A stretch of DNA of 64,000 bases from assembly GCA_020086605.1 (NCBI GenBank), contig JACBWW010000017.1, positions 5,904,579 to 5,968,578 of the forward strand. The letters are read 5' to 3'. Position numbers and translations under genes: made by a program. The notes below the pieces were generated by a model, which searched no databases, was not told the DNA's origin, and saw only the letters and a list, made by a program, of their open reading frames with translations. The stretch is from Lanius collurio. Taxonomy: Eukaryota; Chordata; Aves; Passeriformes; Laniidae. Positions within the stretch are counted from its first letter, which is position 1, and each line of letters starts with the position of its first letter. Positions 1-14,139 of this stretch are shown one piece after another.

Positions 1-952
1 TCTAGGCTTAAGAAAAATCTTCTCATTTGAAAGTCATTTCTCTCCTCTGCATCTGGGACAATCAGCAGCACGAAATAGAAAATATTAATAAATAAATATG
101 CATCAGCCCAGAGTTCATGTTCAGTCAAAGCCAGGACTTGTGTGTCTTGCTAATGGACCCCAGCATCAGTAGGTTTGAAAGACTGAACTCTGCTACTTCC
201 AGAAAATCAAAGCAAACCTCACTGCTTTGTATGGCTTCAGCTGGGATTTGGGAAGTCATCCTTCCTCCTCACAAACCTTGGTGTCCAGTTCATTGATCCA
301 GGGCTGCAGCTCATCTCGCAGCCTGGGCTTTCCCACAGGGCAGAGAACTTCTCCCGAGGTCCTGAGTGTGTCAGCCCAGCAAGTGTGTGCTGAGGACAGA
401 CTGTCCCAATGGTGCTGTTTTGTTGCAGACTCCAGCTAAGGATGAAGTCAAAGAGGAGCAGCTTACTGCTCAGCTGCAGAAGGACAGTGGCTGTGGGATG
501 ATGACTCTGGTTCTGACCCTGGTGTCATTTTTCTAAGCCCCAGTTCTGTGTGGGCTGCCAGCAGAAACACAGAAGAAGCTGGAATGATATCACAACCATA
601 TTTCATGGGGTAAAAGAGGGTATTTATAGTTGTCATTTTGTGACCTGATGTGGGAACACATACCAGACTGTCACGTATCAATATCTGGGAGCTTATAACC
701 CCCTTAGTCTGTCCCTTAATGAAAGGAATGCTGCAAGCTTTGGTGATGTGAAGAAGATCTATTTTGCTGAGGCTTTTTGCAGAGAAAGGATTTCACCCTT
801 AATGAGATGTAGGGGAATGCTCCCTCTCCTACTTTCCCAGCTCTCTCCAAATATCAGCTTCATCCTTCAAATCTCATGTTGGCCCTGTAGTTCAGAGCCT
901 ATGCAGTCACACTCCCTGGACACTGAATGAGCTCAAAAAAAGTTTTTACCTC
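1..952. other. Intergenic, nothing recognised
   Basis: No exon, repeat end or RNA gene that I can support. Short ORFs look random. Confidence 0.6.
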
Positions 953-954
953 CT

Positions 955-1317
955 ATGACAACCAAAATGTTGCACACACTCCAGAGTGCAAAATCCTTTA
1001 TTAAAAACAAAACAAAACAAAACAAAAAAAAAAAAAAAAAAAAACCAAAAAAAAAAACAAACCACGAAGTCAAGAATTATATGGTAACATGTAACTCCGG
1101 TGCTTGTGTAAGAGCAGAAAGAATCAGTGACAAAATTGCAGCTAGAGAAATTGCTGGCCTTTTTAAGGGCAAGAAGGAACTTTTCAAACACATAAGGAAC
1201 AAAATGTATCCTTTAAGTACCGTCAGGCACAACAGCACAGAAAGGGCAGAAATGTTCAATACCTATTTCTGTTCTGTACTTGGGAAAAATCCATGCAATA
1301 GAGCAATAATATGCTGA
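955..1317 (+). pseudogene. Degenerate LINE (CR1-like) ORF2 remnant beside an A-rich tract
   Basis: An open stretch follows an A-rich run (about 1009-1065). Residues such as AREIAGLFKGKKELFKHIR and TERAEMFNTYFCSVLGK resemble the region before the reverse transcriptase core of CR1 ORF2 (EKAEVLN.FFASVF). It is short, lacks catalytic motifs, and the N-terminal part is translated poly-A. Weak call. Confidence 0.35.
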
Positions 1318-1320
1318 GAA

Positions 1321-4300
1321 TGACATTTTGCATTTAACAGCAATAAAGCTGTACAAAAGGAGTACAAAATACCCTGGTTTCTTTTGCTAGACTTTCTACA
1401 TCAACAAGTTATGATAATTGAACCCAAGGGTTCCTACAGATTCAGCCAAGATGTACTCTGAATGTCAGTGTTGCTTTCCAAAGTACTGGGATGCTGTGGT
1501 AAAGCACCAGAAGAAAACCACAATTGTGGCAGTGTTTTATGTGGATAATCAGGAGGATCTGAGTGACCAAAAACCTCTTTGCTATTGGGGGGAAAGAGCA
1601 GAAGAGCTGGGCTCAGGGGACAGTGATAGAAACTGATGGGAACATTACCCCATTTCAGTTCTGATGTCCAAAGCACAAGGGTTGTGCTGATAAATTAGAA
1701 AGGTTTAAGGAAGTATCATTGAAGACATTTATGGGCTGGAAATCAGGCTCATAGTAAATGCTGCAAAGAGCTCGATCACACCAAAGAAAATGGAAAGGGA
1801 TGAATTAATCAGGGTACCAGAACCCTCAGACAAACACAGCTAAAACATTACTACTCCTCTCCTTATTACAGAGTACTTTGCACTCTGTCAAAATAATATA
1901 GAAGAAATCCAGAGATCAAGAACTGGAACAAAGGAAATATTAATTAGGTGTAATGTGCACACTTTAAAGAAATCATTTAACCATGCTTTAGCAAAGACTG
2001 ATAACATACCAAAGACTGAATCATCCTGCTCAATTCCTCTTGTCTTGACAGTATATGCTGTAGCTGAAACCATACTAATTTTGAGGAGCCCTCTGCTATT
2101 CTGGAGACAGAGTAGATGATCACAGGTTTATTTCATGGCTTTATAATTTCTGTACTATGGAGTTGAGCCTAAATTTTCCAGTCTTCTTTTTTCTTCTGCC
2201 ACTACAAAATTTACAGAAAGGCATGAGCCAAAATCATGTACTTAGACTTCAAAACACGGCACAACACAGTGTGCATGGAGCTCTGTTATAAAACACGATG
2301 GGAGGGAGGAGAAAGCTATCCAGATAAAAATAAGGAGATGAAAGAATGGAAAATACTGCAAAAATCTAGACAAGCTCAGGGTCCCTTGGTGCAGAAAGAT
2401 GCCTTAAATCTGTGCTCCCTTTCTGCCAACAGGCTGCGTTACAGACAGGCCATCATCACCCCACCACACCACCTAATTGGCACCCGGCCTTCCAGGGAGT
2501 GGGAGATAGTCAGCCTAAAAATAGGCTGTCCTCTGTTTTGGCTGTCCCCTCCCTCCATCCCCCCCCTCAAAGGCACAAGGCTGGCGGTCCAGGGAAAAAC
2601 ATCCAGAAAAGTGGCAGCCTTAGCAGAGAGAGCCGTGAGGTGCTTCTGGAGAGCGAGGATCAGGATGGGGAGCTGCCAGGGTGATGCTGAGCACAGCATG
2701 AGGGGTCTGGTCCCTGCCTGCCCTCCTGCCTCTGGGAAAGAGTGATTTCCAGCACCTTCAGCACTGGAGATGCAATCCGAGTCCCCAGCCCCACTGGAGG
2801 TGTGGGGACAGAGCCACACAGACCATCCCTGCCCTCCAGGATGGTGTAACCCCCACAACCCGCTGCTGAAGCAAAGAAGTTGAGCTTGGCTCTTGTGGTA
2901 GCTACCACAGCAGCTCCCTCATTGTTTCCTGCTCAGAAACTCTCTTCAGCCACCACTTTAACCTCTGAAGGCCTTTTCTTCAACAGTCCACACAACTTTT
3001 GTTTCAAGGAACCAGCATTTGCTGGCAGTAAAGCCTCACGGGACAGTTTTTAATAGGAATTTCATTGACATTGGAGATCCTCGCAGGACTTTGATGAACA
3101 CTTGAACTTTAGTCTGACATTTAAGTGTCTAAAACTCTGTATGAAGCCCAAATTAAGAGATCTTACACTCTGCTATTGATGCTTTCTCTCATATGCAGTT
3201 TTACAAAGCTCCAGAACATCAGTAACACTTCAAAAAGCATTGGTTCTGCTTTTAACTGGATATGACAAGTCAAAATCAATTAGAGATTGATCTCAATACT
3301 GGTTTGTTGGTTTTTTTTAAATTTATTTTTAGCCTGCCATTCAGTATTCAGTAACCAAAGTGAAGAAGTGCAGTCAATGAAGCAAACTTGCTTTGCAGCA
3401 AAGCTTTTTCCTGGACCATACGACGTGTTGGGAAGTTTCTCAAGGTCCTAAAGACAACAGTGTAAATAACATTGCTTATTGAATTCTGCAGAGTGCTCTA
3501 ACAGCAAGATTGATGGGTAGCCTAATACACTGTGTAGTTGCTACAAGCAATGATCTCCCATGCTAATCACAACTTTCACATTCATTAATGGTAGGAACCT
3601 CCTGGAAGAAATCATGTACCAGGGGATGATTCAAACATTTGCAATGCTAGAAATGGTGACTATAAAACTAGCTTTCAAACTGGCATTGGGAAGAAAATAT
3701 TCAATATATTTGACATTCCACAGACCCAAATGTGCAAGATGCTGCTTTTTGAGTCCTGCCCTGGGCCATGTGGTCCTGCAAGCCAGCATGCGTGTTCAGC
3801 TGCCACAACTTAAAATGAGCATGAAGTGATCGTGCTCTGCATTCAGGGTGGGACTTTGGGCCACTGAAGTGAGAGGAGAAAATTTCCTTGCAAGGCTATT
3901 CCTCCAGGTTGTTGCTCAGGCTGTTTCCTACCTGAGCAGGACTTTGGGTTACTACTGGGAAGGGATAACACAACAGACACAAAAGTTAAGGAAAGGTTGC
4001 TCCTTGGCCACCTTTCATGCCTTTAAAACTCTTCACCCATCGTACCTTCAAAACAGTGCAGCTGGCACCCAAGCCCCACCTTGGAAAACAAACCCCTCAG
4101 CCCCAGGGCTGGTTGTTGGCAGCTGTGTGGCCGTGCAGCACTGGTCAGCAGCAGTCCCTGCCTTACAAAGCTGCCATCAGCCCAGGGATGAGAGGCTGAA
4201 AATCAAGGTGCCCAAAGGGAGTGCATGAGATGGCTCGGCCATGCAGCAGGAAATAGCCTCTGCATTTTGGGGCACAAGGGCTACTGGAACAGATGAGGAT

Positions 4301-7300
4301 AACACTGATAATTCCTCCAAGATATGTTTTAAACCACCTTCCTCCTGATCCTGGCAAAAGAACAGCCCTCAAAAATAACCTCTCTAACAGAAATAAAGAT
4401 TCTTACCTAAACCACCCACTGCAAACCAAATCAAGGCACTGTTTGCCCCTCAAACACATCATTTTCAGTGCTGTGATGCCAATTTCTGTGCTTTCCCTGG
4501 CTCCTTGTTCACCTTTTAAACTCTAAAATAGTGCTGCATGCAGTTCCCTCCTGCTCCTTTCCTCCTAGAGGCAGCTGGGCCAGCAAGGACACTGCAGAGA
4601 ACTGGGCACAGCTCATTCCATGCCTCTGCACTGCGTCTGCCTGTGACATCCTCATGATGGTTCCCAGCTTCACATCACCATCATTCATCCTTTGGGGTCA
4701 GAACACCCTGTTTCTGCTCATCAAGATAAAAGGAAGCCAGTGCACATCCATGTCACTTCCAAAGCAAGATCCTGAAGACTTTATCCAACTCTGAAAACAC
4801 CCCTTGGGCCCAAACACCCGATGCAGGGTATGGGGAAAGAAGCTTTTTGATCCGCACCCGGCGGACGAGGGTGGGTTTGATTTATCAGGAAGGGCAAAAG
4901 CTGCTGCAGAGCGAGGCGAGGAGGAGGGGCCCCAAGGTGGCTCTCGGCCACCTCCATGCTCCTTTGATCCCGGGGCCATGCTGGCCGCAGGCCAGTCCCT
5001 GCTGTGGGCTGTGTTAATCTGTGCTGGCCACGGGTGCCTCCCGGGAGGCTCGGTGGCAGCTGGAGATTACCGGGGTCAGGGACACCCTCCATTTTCCCTT
5101 CCTCGCACCACTCACAGCGATGGTCGGGGTGAGGGCTGGGGGAGAAACAGCCACAGCCTCCCTGTGTGGGTGCACACAAGGCAGGGGTATCCTCAGTGTG
5201 AGGTATCCCTGCTGCCTCTCATCCTGGTTTGCACCGGCTTCTTGCAGTAGCTGGGCACATATGTCCCATCTGACACCACCACAGACAGGCCAGCTCCCAG
5301 CAAAATGGGGAGTACGCCACTGGTGGAGATGGAAATTGCATTTCCAGTACCCTTGCTTCATTCCTGATTTGTTTTTTTTTTTTTTTATAAATATGCATAT
5401 GTAAATAAAACATGTATTTTACACATAGTCATTAATCCAGATCTAACGCACATTAAGTGGGCAGAGGTGCTAATACAGTCAAACATTCCCCCCTGCACAC
5501 AGGGAGGGAGACTCAGCTGTGAGGTCGTGGGGCAGGGTTACAGAACAAGGTCCATGTCCTCTGGGACATCATATTTGCCCCTCTGTCACCTCCTCCAGTC
5601 TTTCACACTCGAGGCACCCTTGGTACCCGACTCCTGACATCCACTCCTCCTCAGACACAAAGATCTATCCACAACCTCCTGAAACCAACAGGGATTTTCA
5701 GCAGGCTTGGATCCAGCACTGAATCCATAAGATTGAGCCTTTTCAGATTATTTCATAATGCACTGAGACCCCAGGGCTTTGCTTACAAACTCCCTTTTAA
5801 AACTACACAATTACAGCCTACACCTGGCATTACCTGATCTCACAGATCAGGACGGTGGAGGTGAAGCAGTCACTGGCCTAACAATGGGACACTAAACATA
5901 AAATAGAATATAATATGGAATAACACAACAAAAATTCTGTAAACCCCCATTACTGAAGTAATGCTGTCCCCTGTGGAACTCTGGTGAATTCATTGATGTG
6001 TACTATGTGGCTGGGTCACCACACAGTCACTTTCTTACATATGATGCTCCTTTGAGTCTCTCTAGTCTCAATCCTTTAACAAATGAATTAAATTCATTTG
6101 CAAAAGCCAAACATCCCTTAGTCCTGAACCTCTGAATCAAGTTGTCCAGTGGGTCCAAAAGCTACAGAATAAGGCAGATACACACTGGTAAACCAACGCA
6201 AGAACCAAGCAACAAAAGATGAGTTTCAACGGCTTGGGCAACTAATGACTCAATACATAGAAAATCAGAATTTCCAGTGCAACAAAGACATTATGCTATT
6301 ACTTCTTTCTTATAGTTAACACATCCAAGCACTAAAGGGATACAAAAGACATTACATCTGGCATAATAGTTAATTACAAACCACCTAGGAGACAGCTTTA
6401 GAAAATTCCAGAGAGGGCATGATGTTTCAAAGTGTAATGTCGGATCTGAAGAAGTCAAAGAGCTTTACCTTTGGCTTCATCAGGCTCTGGATCAGGCCCT
6501 TAAAATAGTTCTGGAAATGCTCCAGAAGACTTATTTCAGCTACATTTAAGCTCTGCACTTTGCAGCTATTCAGTAATTTTCTCTGTTAGTGTTAAACTGT
6601 CCAGGGGAATTTTCTGCTCGTAAACAAATCCTCCATCTCCCTTCTGTCGCTTTTACATCGACACTGCATCACTGACTTCAATAAACAGTCTCCTGATTCA
6701 CCCTGTTATGAGACACTGAGCAGAATTAGGCACCAGAGATGTGTCTAAAAGCCTTGGTTTCAGGTTCTGAACATCACTTAGACTAATTAATAAAAGAAAA
6801 CCACAGCCCATATATTTCAATGTTTTTGGATCATAGCCTCATACACAGCCACTTGCCTTTTCCCAGGAGTCTACAATCATCATTTTGGAGTGTTTTTTTA
6901 GTATTGTTGTTATTTTGAGGGTCTTTTATGCCCTTCTCCATAACTTTGTAAAAAAAGGTGATGTGTGACCCAGTGCAGTGTCTCCAGGCTCTTTCTGGAC
7001 CATCTTAAGAAGCAGCTGAAAAGCTTTGCTGGGTCCTGACTATTGAGCACACAACACCCAGAGCAAGACCCACCAGCCCAGCACAGCTCAGGTTTCACAA
7101 GACAGGGAAAACCCTAAGAAACTTTTAACTAAAAGAACAATTCTTCCCAGATGTAACAGCACTTGAGGAGCAGAGCTGTGTTTCACAACTACCAGAGGAA
7201 GCAAGTTCTTCAAGCCAGGATATCTGTACACCTTGCAGGTGCCTGCTCAGACACCATGCTGACACAACAAAACTTTTGGAAGTAGTCAAGTTGAGCAACT

Positions 7301-7985
7301 TCATAAAAAAGCAAGCTCAGCATAACTCAAGCAAAATTTCCACCAAGGGCAAGGGAACCCAAGAACCCAGGGATTCTCCTAGGAAAGGTTTTACCCTAGT
7401 TTCATGCTCCCATGAAGGATCCAGAGCCTCAATTCAAAACTGCATGAATCCAGCAGGAACAGGAGCATGGTGGACCTAGAGGAAATTTGTTCTAGAAGCA
7501 CTCAAGTACTTCTTTAGCTAAAGTACTACTACAGAAGTGTCACAGAAGGATGAGGCAAGGGGAAAAAGCATAGAAAGGATTAATTTCATCTTTATCTTCC
7601 CTCATTCATACGGCAAGTCCTATTTTTTATTATTCCTTTTAGCTATGACGTATGGTTTCATAACAACTATTTACTTTTCTCCCTTTATCTAACAGCTGTC
7701 TGCTGAGAAAGACGGAAAAATAAACCAAACGTTAAAACCAAGAGACACTATTCATATGCCATGTATAATTGCGGGCTATATTTAAGTCTTTGTACATTAT
7801 CTTTCAAATTATATTTAGTTTCAACAGGAGGGGGAAAAATCCCTCTTACTTTCTAAAATTAGCAACACAATTTGTATATTGTTTTCAAATCCAATCGCTC
7901 TTCCTCAGAAACTTTTTGCAGGGAATAATTAATGTCTGGAGACAGGGAATCTGCCTAGATCAGATGTATTTTGACACTGGCCCAC
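1321..7985. other. Intergenic region
   Basis: No coding exon recognised on either strand. 4.85-5.25 kb is somewhat GC-rich but has no ORF with recognisable similarity. A poly-T run lies at about 5371-5386. Confidence 0.6.
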
Positions 7986-7989
7986 TAAC

Positions 7990-8770
7990 GGCCACCTAGA
8001 GCGAGAAGAGGGGGAAGTCCTCGGGGAAAGGGCTGTGTAAATCGGGATTAGCTCTGCTGAAGTCAAACAAATCGATCTGGATTGACGCCGGCAGAGCCGA
8101 GGACTCATCCCTCCGTTTGACGGACGCAGGAGGGAAGGGAAGAGCTGCGAGGACCTCGACAAACCCGGGGAACTTTGCCACGGGCTGCAGCTCCAAAGGG
8201 GTGATTTCCCGAGGGACCCGGAGCGCACCGCGGAGCAGCTGAATGGGAACTACAGGCGCGCATCGAGCGAGATTAGACCTCTCGACGTGCGACTCTGTTG
8301 CAAAGAGATACGGGGTGGGGAAAATAAATAAATAAATAAATAGTTAAGATACTTGCAGTGCTTTGCAGACCGTCTCGCTGCAGGCACGCCTGGCAGTGCC
8401 TCTGCCCCTCCGGCAGCGCGGGAGCGGCGGTGCCAGCGCGGTGCCGGGGGCTGGGGACCGGGCTGGGGACGCAGCCGAGCCGATGTGCTCGGCCCCGGGG
8501 AGGGAGAGGGGGCGGCCGCGTCACGTCGCGCTGGCTGGACTAATATGGGGAGCAGCGACGGCCAGAAACCCGTCCGGAAGGAAAGGACAAGCCCTGTAAC
8601 ACGAGAGCGAAACGGGGAGCAGGCACACACCCGAGGGGGTTTTGGAGGGTCTGAGGCTGCCACGGGGATGGCACCGGCGGCTGCATTAGGGATGGCAGGC
8701 ACAGGAGCAAGTTTGGTGCAGGGGGGTCCCTTCCCCGCAGCACTCAGCTCTATTAAACGCGGCATAATTA
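7990..8770. promoter_or_regulatory. CpG-rich segment 1
   Basis: Dense CpG (including a NotI-type GCGGCCGC at about 8510 and TCACGTCGCG next to it) against an AT-rich, CpG-poor background. It also has an (AATA)n run at 8322-8341. ORFs on both strands here are composition artefacts. Possible promoter or CpG island; direction unknown. Confidence 0.55.
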
Positions 8771-8774
8771 CCCT

Positions 8775-11700
8775 GTTATAATCAGGCAGGTATTTTAAAG
8801 AGGCTTTAGTGTGATTTTATAATTGTGCATTATGTAACGTGCTACCAACGTGTCAGGCCTCAGACAACACTAAGTGCCTGTCTACAGGTCAGGCTGTAAC
8901 ACTTTAATGATGCTCCTTTCTCCTCTCCCCGAAAGCCTCCCCCTAACATCGCTCTCCCTAAACCTCTTGTCCACTTCTAGTGGCTGCATCACAGGTTAAG
9001 ACAAAAACTTCACGACAAAGTTGCTCCTCTTCATGAGCCTTAACACCATGGGGAGGGGTCTTCTTTTTCTTTATCATCATTTTTTTTAAGGTCATGTTTT
9101 CTGGGATTTCCCAGGGGCAGCGTCTGACCTTGCAGCAGAGACGCTCCACAGAGGAGCAGAATGGGCTGACAGTGGGGCACTAAAACTGAGCTGGCTCCTA
9201 CAGGGGGGAATTTTTGCTCACTGGAAATAACCAGAAGTGATCAATCTGTGCTGTCCTGTTTTGGTTTCCCAGGACCAAGGTTCTCTTAAACCTGAAGCAA
9301 AGCTTGTTAGACCCAACGTGCTGCAGTGGCATGCTCAGCCTCTAACAAAACTGTCCATTTTGGGAGGGGAAAGTGACTTTTTCATTATGATAAAGAAGTC
9401 TTAGAAACAGTCTTTAAGAATGGATTTTGGCTTGAATTTAAAAAGTTAATCTCTATTTTCAGCTAATGGGTCTAAATTGCTCATGGACAAATTTTTCTAT
9501 AGCTTTGTATCACACAGATTTTTTTTTTTTTGTCTTCTCTAAAGACTTAAAATCAGCAGGGAAAAAAGCTCAGGCACAACTCCCACCTCCCAGACCCCCT
9601 GAAAACTCTAAAACCTGTCTTAGTGTTCACAATCAGACTTCAAATGCCATGAATATTGAAAAAGACTCATTTCTTCCAACACACCTTAATTGTGCCCATG
9701 GTCAGCATTCAGTCACCAACTTTATACACTTGCAAATGAAATCAGTAAAACTTTTTAGATATTCAGTAAAAGAGTGTGATTAAAATTATTAAAGCACAAG
9801 TTGCAGATATCTTTCAAACAATAAACTTGAATGCAGAGCATTTTTAGTACCTTAGGAATCCAGCAAGATTTAAAAAGAATCTACAACATATTGATAGGGC
9901 TCTCGGCATTGCAGTAAAAAGCGAAAGTTTAGCAAACTAGGAAAACTCGATTGAAAATGAGATATTAAATAAATAATCCAGTAAAATATGGACTTATTTC
10001 TTCCAAAATATAAAATAAAAGCTCTAACTTTATAATTAAATTTTAAAAAGGCAAAGAGAAAACTTTGAGCTTAACAGAATTTTTGAATTTTTCGGCATGT
10101 TTTGGTACAACAGTATTATTTGATGTGTCAAATCTCTACATTCAAAAAGCTCTTGCAATATGATGATAAAAATAAAACTCAGGCCATTCTTGCTATGCAG
10201 AACTGTGATTAGCAAAGGCTTTGTTCAATACAAAGAACAGTGAGGCATGTTTTTGCCATGAAAGATAAGGGATCTTTTGACACCAATGAAAATTTTGCAC
10301 TTTAATGATTCACAAGGTGACCTCCTCATGGGAGGCCAAACTACACCTCCTCAAAGGTGGGAGTGTGAGAAGAGAGGAAATTTTTGTGGGTTTTTATTTC
10401 AATCTTTCATGGGAATTTGCCTCTGTGAACTCGGACTGATAAGAAACCCGAAAAGGAGGGGTACAAACAGTGATTGCGACAGCTGGCAATGCATGAATTT
10501 AACAAAATCACTCTGTCCTGAGCCTGCTGAGGGACTGGGACAGGGGATAACTTTAGTAAATGTGTCCTTTTGCTTCTTCCAAACTGAAATCTGGGATCTC
10601 ACTGACTGCAACTGGGCAGCCTGGAGCTGGTAACACCAGTTTCAGAATTAGTGGGGAATAAATAAGGAAACATAATTAACCTGAGGAGAAGAAGATACAT
10701 TTGTAAGGGCAGGCAGATTACCTGCAGCTACCCTCAAAGGAAGACACCATGTGTATAGCAGAGCAAAAGGATCCTCCACAACAAACTTTCTGAACTACCT
10801 GGATCTCTTCAGTGACACAAAAACTGCCAGAAGGAGAGAGGAGTTAGGGACATTCCAGTTCTGGAAAAGTTTTCTTTTCCTCATTATTAGTAACTCTAAT
10901 TACTTTGAAAGAAGAGCAATGAGATAAATCCTGTAGAGCCAGAAATGTGACCTGATTTCCTTCCTGATTTAGAAACTGTCACTTTGCAAGAGAAACCCAA
11001 AGAGACAAAGCCAGGTCAAAGTGGGCTCCTCAGTTTGGTCTGCAAAGTAAATAATAAACCAAGATCAATAGAAATATAACCGGGGTTTCCTTTTGGTGGA
11101 TGTTCATAAGGACAATTCCATTTAAAGGAGAAATAAACACGTTTATCTGAACTGATTGCAATCATCCATGATGCCATGGAAGAGATATTCACTATAAGCA
11201 AACAGAAATATACTCAACAGACTTTATGTATTTTCCTCCAGGTTAGATGCTGAAAGGGAGAAGCAATGACAGAACTCCAACTATAAATTGCTTTATACTG
11301 TGATTAAGGCCCTACTTCAAGACAACGTGTAAACACAAGTAGAAAAGTCAAGTGGATATTTAAGAGTGATGCTGCTTCTGTGTTACCAAAGTTTTATTTG
11401 AGAGAGCTGAGAAATTAGTTGTTGTCACCTTTTTACTATCAGATATATAATTTTCCAGAGTAAATCTTGAGCACCATCAGAGATAACTTATGAGGCAGCA
11501 ATTTTCAGGAAGAACTGAGAACTCACCCTCTGAAAACAACATATTCCTTCTATGTTTTTCAAATTGAGCTTCCAAAAACTAAGGCTCTGAAGGTGATAAC
11601 AGAAGACAACGTGATCTTTCTGAAAAGCATGACCAGGATTTCCAAATGACCACCAACATGTTTTAATATGCAACCCAAAATGTTCTTTACTCATATATGT

Positions 11701-14135
11701 ACACAGAGGGTTCCTTCAAGACACTAAACAGAAAAAGGTAATGAGAAGTTAAACCAATCCCTATCTAATATCATAAATACAATATTTAAAGAAATTAAAA
11801 GTAACTATATTTCATAAATCTCCCAGTCAAGATAACATTTTCTATCTGTAAATTTCTAACCATAATTTTGACAACACATTTAAATCAAGAACACAGCAAC
11901 TACTCAACATTTTCCTGTAACCTGTAATGCTCCTTGGATGGGTACCTGCTGCCACAGGTGTTAGTCCATCACAGCGAGAACCGAGGCCACTTTCTGGTTC
12001 AAGCCCAGAATAAAATGCTCTCAACTCTGTTGCAGTTTTAAAGTCTGTACCCATGAGCTGTCATTCAGAGTCACAAAGTCTCGTGGTCTACATACCCCCT
12101 TCATGGTCAAGGTATTTAGGCTACATACCCAATGATGCAACTGAATACCTTTGTGACCTCTGACGAATGATTGAGGGCATGAAACAGGATCCGTTCCCTG
12201 CCACACTGTACAGAGCCCCGGCATGCTTTAAACCTGCAGGGCTCCTTGCAGCACAAACCACTTCTGTGTGAGAACTCTGCCTTTAGAAGCTGACCCTTCA
12301 TGCTTGTAAAACCCTCAGAGCCTCAGACAGGAGAGCAAAGCTGCACTATGAATGGTTCAGAGTGAGTGGCAAGAACGGAGAAAAACCATGTTACAACATC
12401 CAATTCCAATCATGAGCAAGTTCAGTAAAATACTAATCTGTGATTACTTCTGGTGATACTGTGATCTGCCCCATACCAAAGTTACATAAACTCCACTACT
12501 CAGGGCTGAGACCTTTTGGCACATTAATCTAAAAATACCACAACTTTCATTGCTTACATGTTGAGACATTTGCCCCCAAAAGACATGACCTTTTTCTTAA
12601 GGACCCTCTGTTTCTGAAGCTCTCTGTCAACCACATTTGCCACTTAAAAAGGCTACACCAGAATAAAAAAAAAAATATTAACAAAACCACTGGACATCAC
12701 TCCAATTGCAGTTGTATCATTCCCATCCCATCCTGACACCGGGTTCCCCTCAACTTTTTCAGAACCAGGCGTCTCATCAAGGCAAGGCACCCAAACCAGC
12801 AGAAGTGACACTTTCAAAACCACCACTTTCTTGGTCCATTAGAATCAGAGGGTTTCACTCCTCACTGCCTCACAGCTCTGACCTTTCCAATTCTCTGCCA
12901 CCACAAGCTTATAGGATCTGCTGGGTCCATCTGCGTCTCCACCTGGCCTGCTTCCCCACGCCAAAAGGACGGATCAAATATACGTGTCTGAAAACACATC
13001 CCGGCTTTTTCTTCATGCCACCCGGGGGGGAAACCCCCTCGCCGGTTTCAGACGACAGGAAGCCTCCCAGGCCACTTCTGCCAAGCCCCGAAATCCTGGG
13101 AAATTGCAGCAAAATGAACTTCAGCACCTTGGACAGGACACACAGACTGAAAATCGTCAAAATCGGCTCATTGGCCCCGAAAATGCTGTGCCTGGACATA
13201 CCCTCTAGGACACATCTGCGGGCCTGTTTATTTTTAGTATTGACAAATCCTCTTTGAATCACAATGTTTATTCCACCATCCGCCCTGTGTTTTGGGAAGA
13301 GCCACTCGCCAGCCCAGCAGTGGCAGAAACTGGGGCCACCAACTCCAGATCCAAGGGCCTTCTGCTGGAGCAGCCACTGCCCCGGCAGTGACTGGATAAG
13401 CTTGGCTCAAGCACTCACAAAGCTCAGCTCACTTTTTCCATGGTAAAACAAGACCTGTTGCCATAGGTGAGCCTAGCTTGCGTGTTTCTTCGCTTCCCAG
13501 AAGCTCATCTCCAGCTCCTCGCCCAAATTGCCAGGAAAAATAAAATTGGAAGGTCTGATTTATTCCCATTGCAGCCACACTTCAGTTGCATAAGTTTTGC
13601 TTTAATTTAGCTTTTGTTCTCTCTCACGGTGCTCCCAGTATGTCACTGTTCCCCTCAGGGCTGCCTCAATAAAATCATGATCACCTTACTGGAGCGCAGC
13701 AGAGCTCTGCCCGATTTGCCTTTATTTACATTAGCCAAGTCAAGTGCCAGTAAAAACTCCATATTTTTTTAAGCAAAACTGTTCTACAAACAGCTTTGAG
13801 GTGCTTGGTGCCGTTAAGAAACACACTTTAAAATATGTCAGTTATTACGACAAGTAATACCAGTAACACTCCTGTCATACAGAAGAAGGATACATTTTCC
13901 CTGCCACCACAGAAATAACCATTCTAGCTCATTTCTTCCCTTCGAAACCTGCCATTAAATTTCCACTCCAACACGTGTGACACCACATAACATTAACCAA
14001 ACAATTACAGAGTATTTTCTGCGTTGTTTGTTCTTTCTAGCACTTCTGGGTGCAGAAGCAAGATGGAAACTAAACCGATTCTCTGCCAGAATTACCTTTT
14101 AGGAGCAATATGTATCTATATCTATATAATTCTCT
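8775..14135. other. Intergenic region between the two CpG-rich segments
   Basis: Mostly AT-rich. 12.9-13.25 kb has scattered CpG but no supported exon. No retroposon end recognised. Confidence 0.6.
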
Positions 14136-14139
14136 ATCC

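Noticed and set aside
8250..8781. Overlapping ORFs of 140-171 residues on both strands
   Set aside because: GC-rich CpG island composition lacks stop codons; no recognisable protein.
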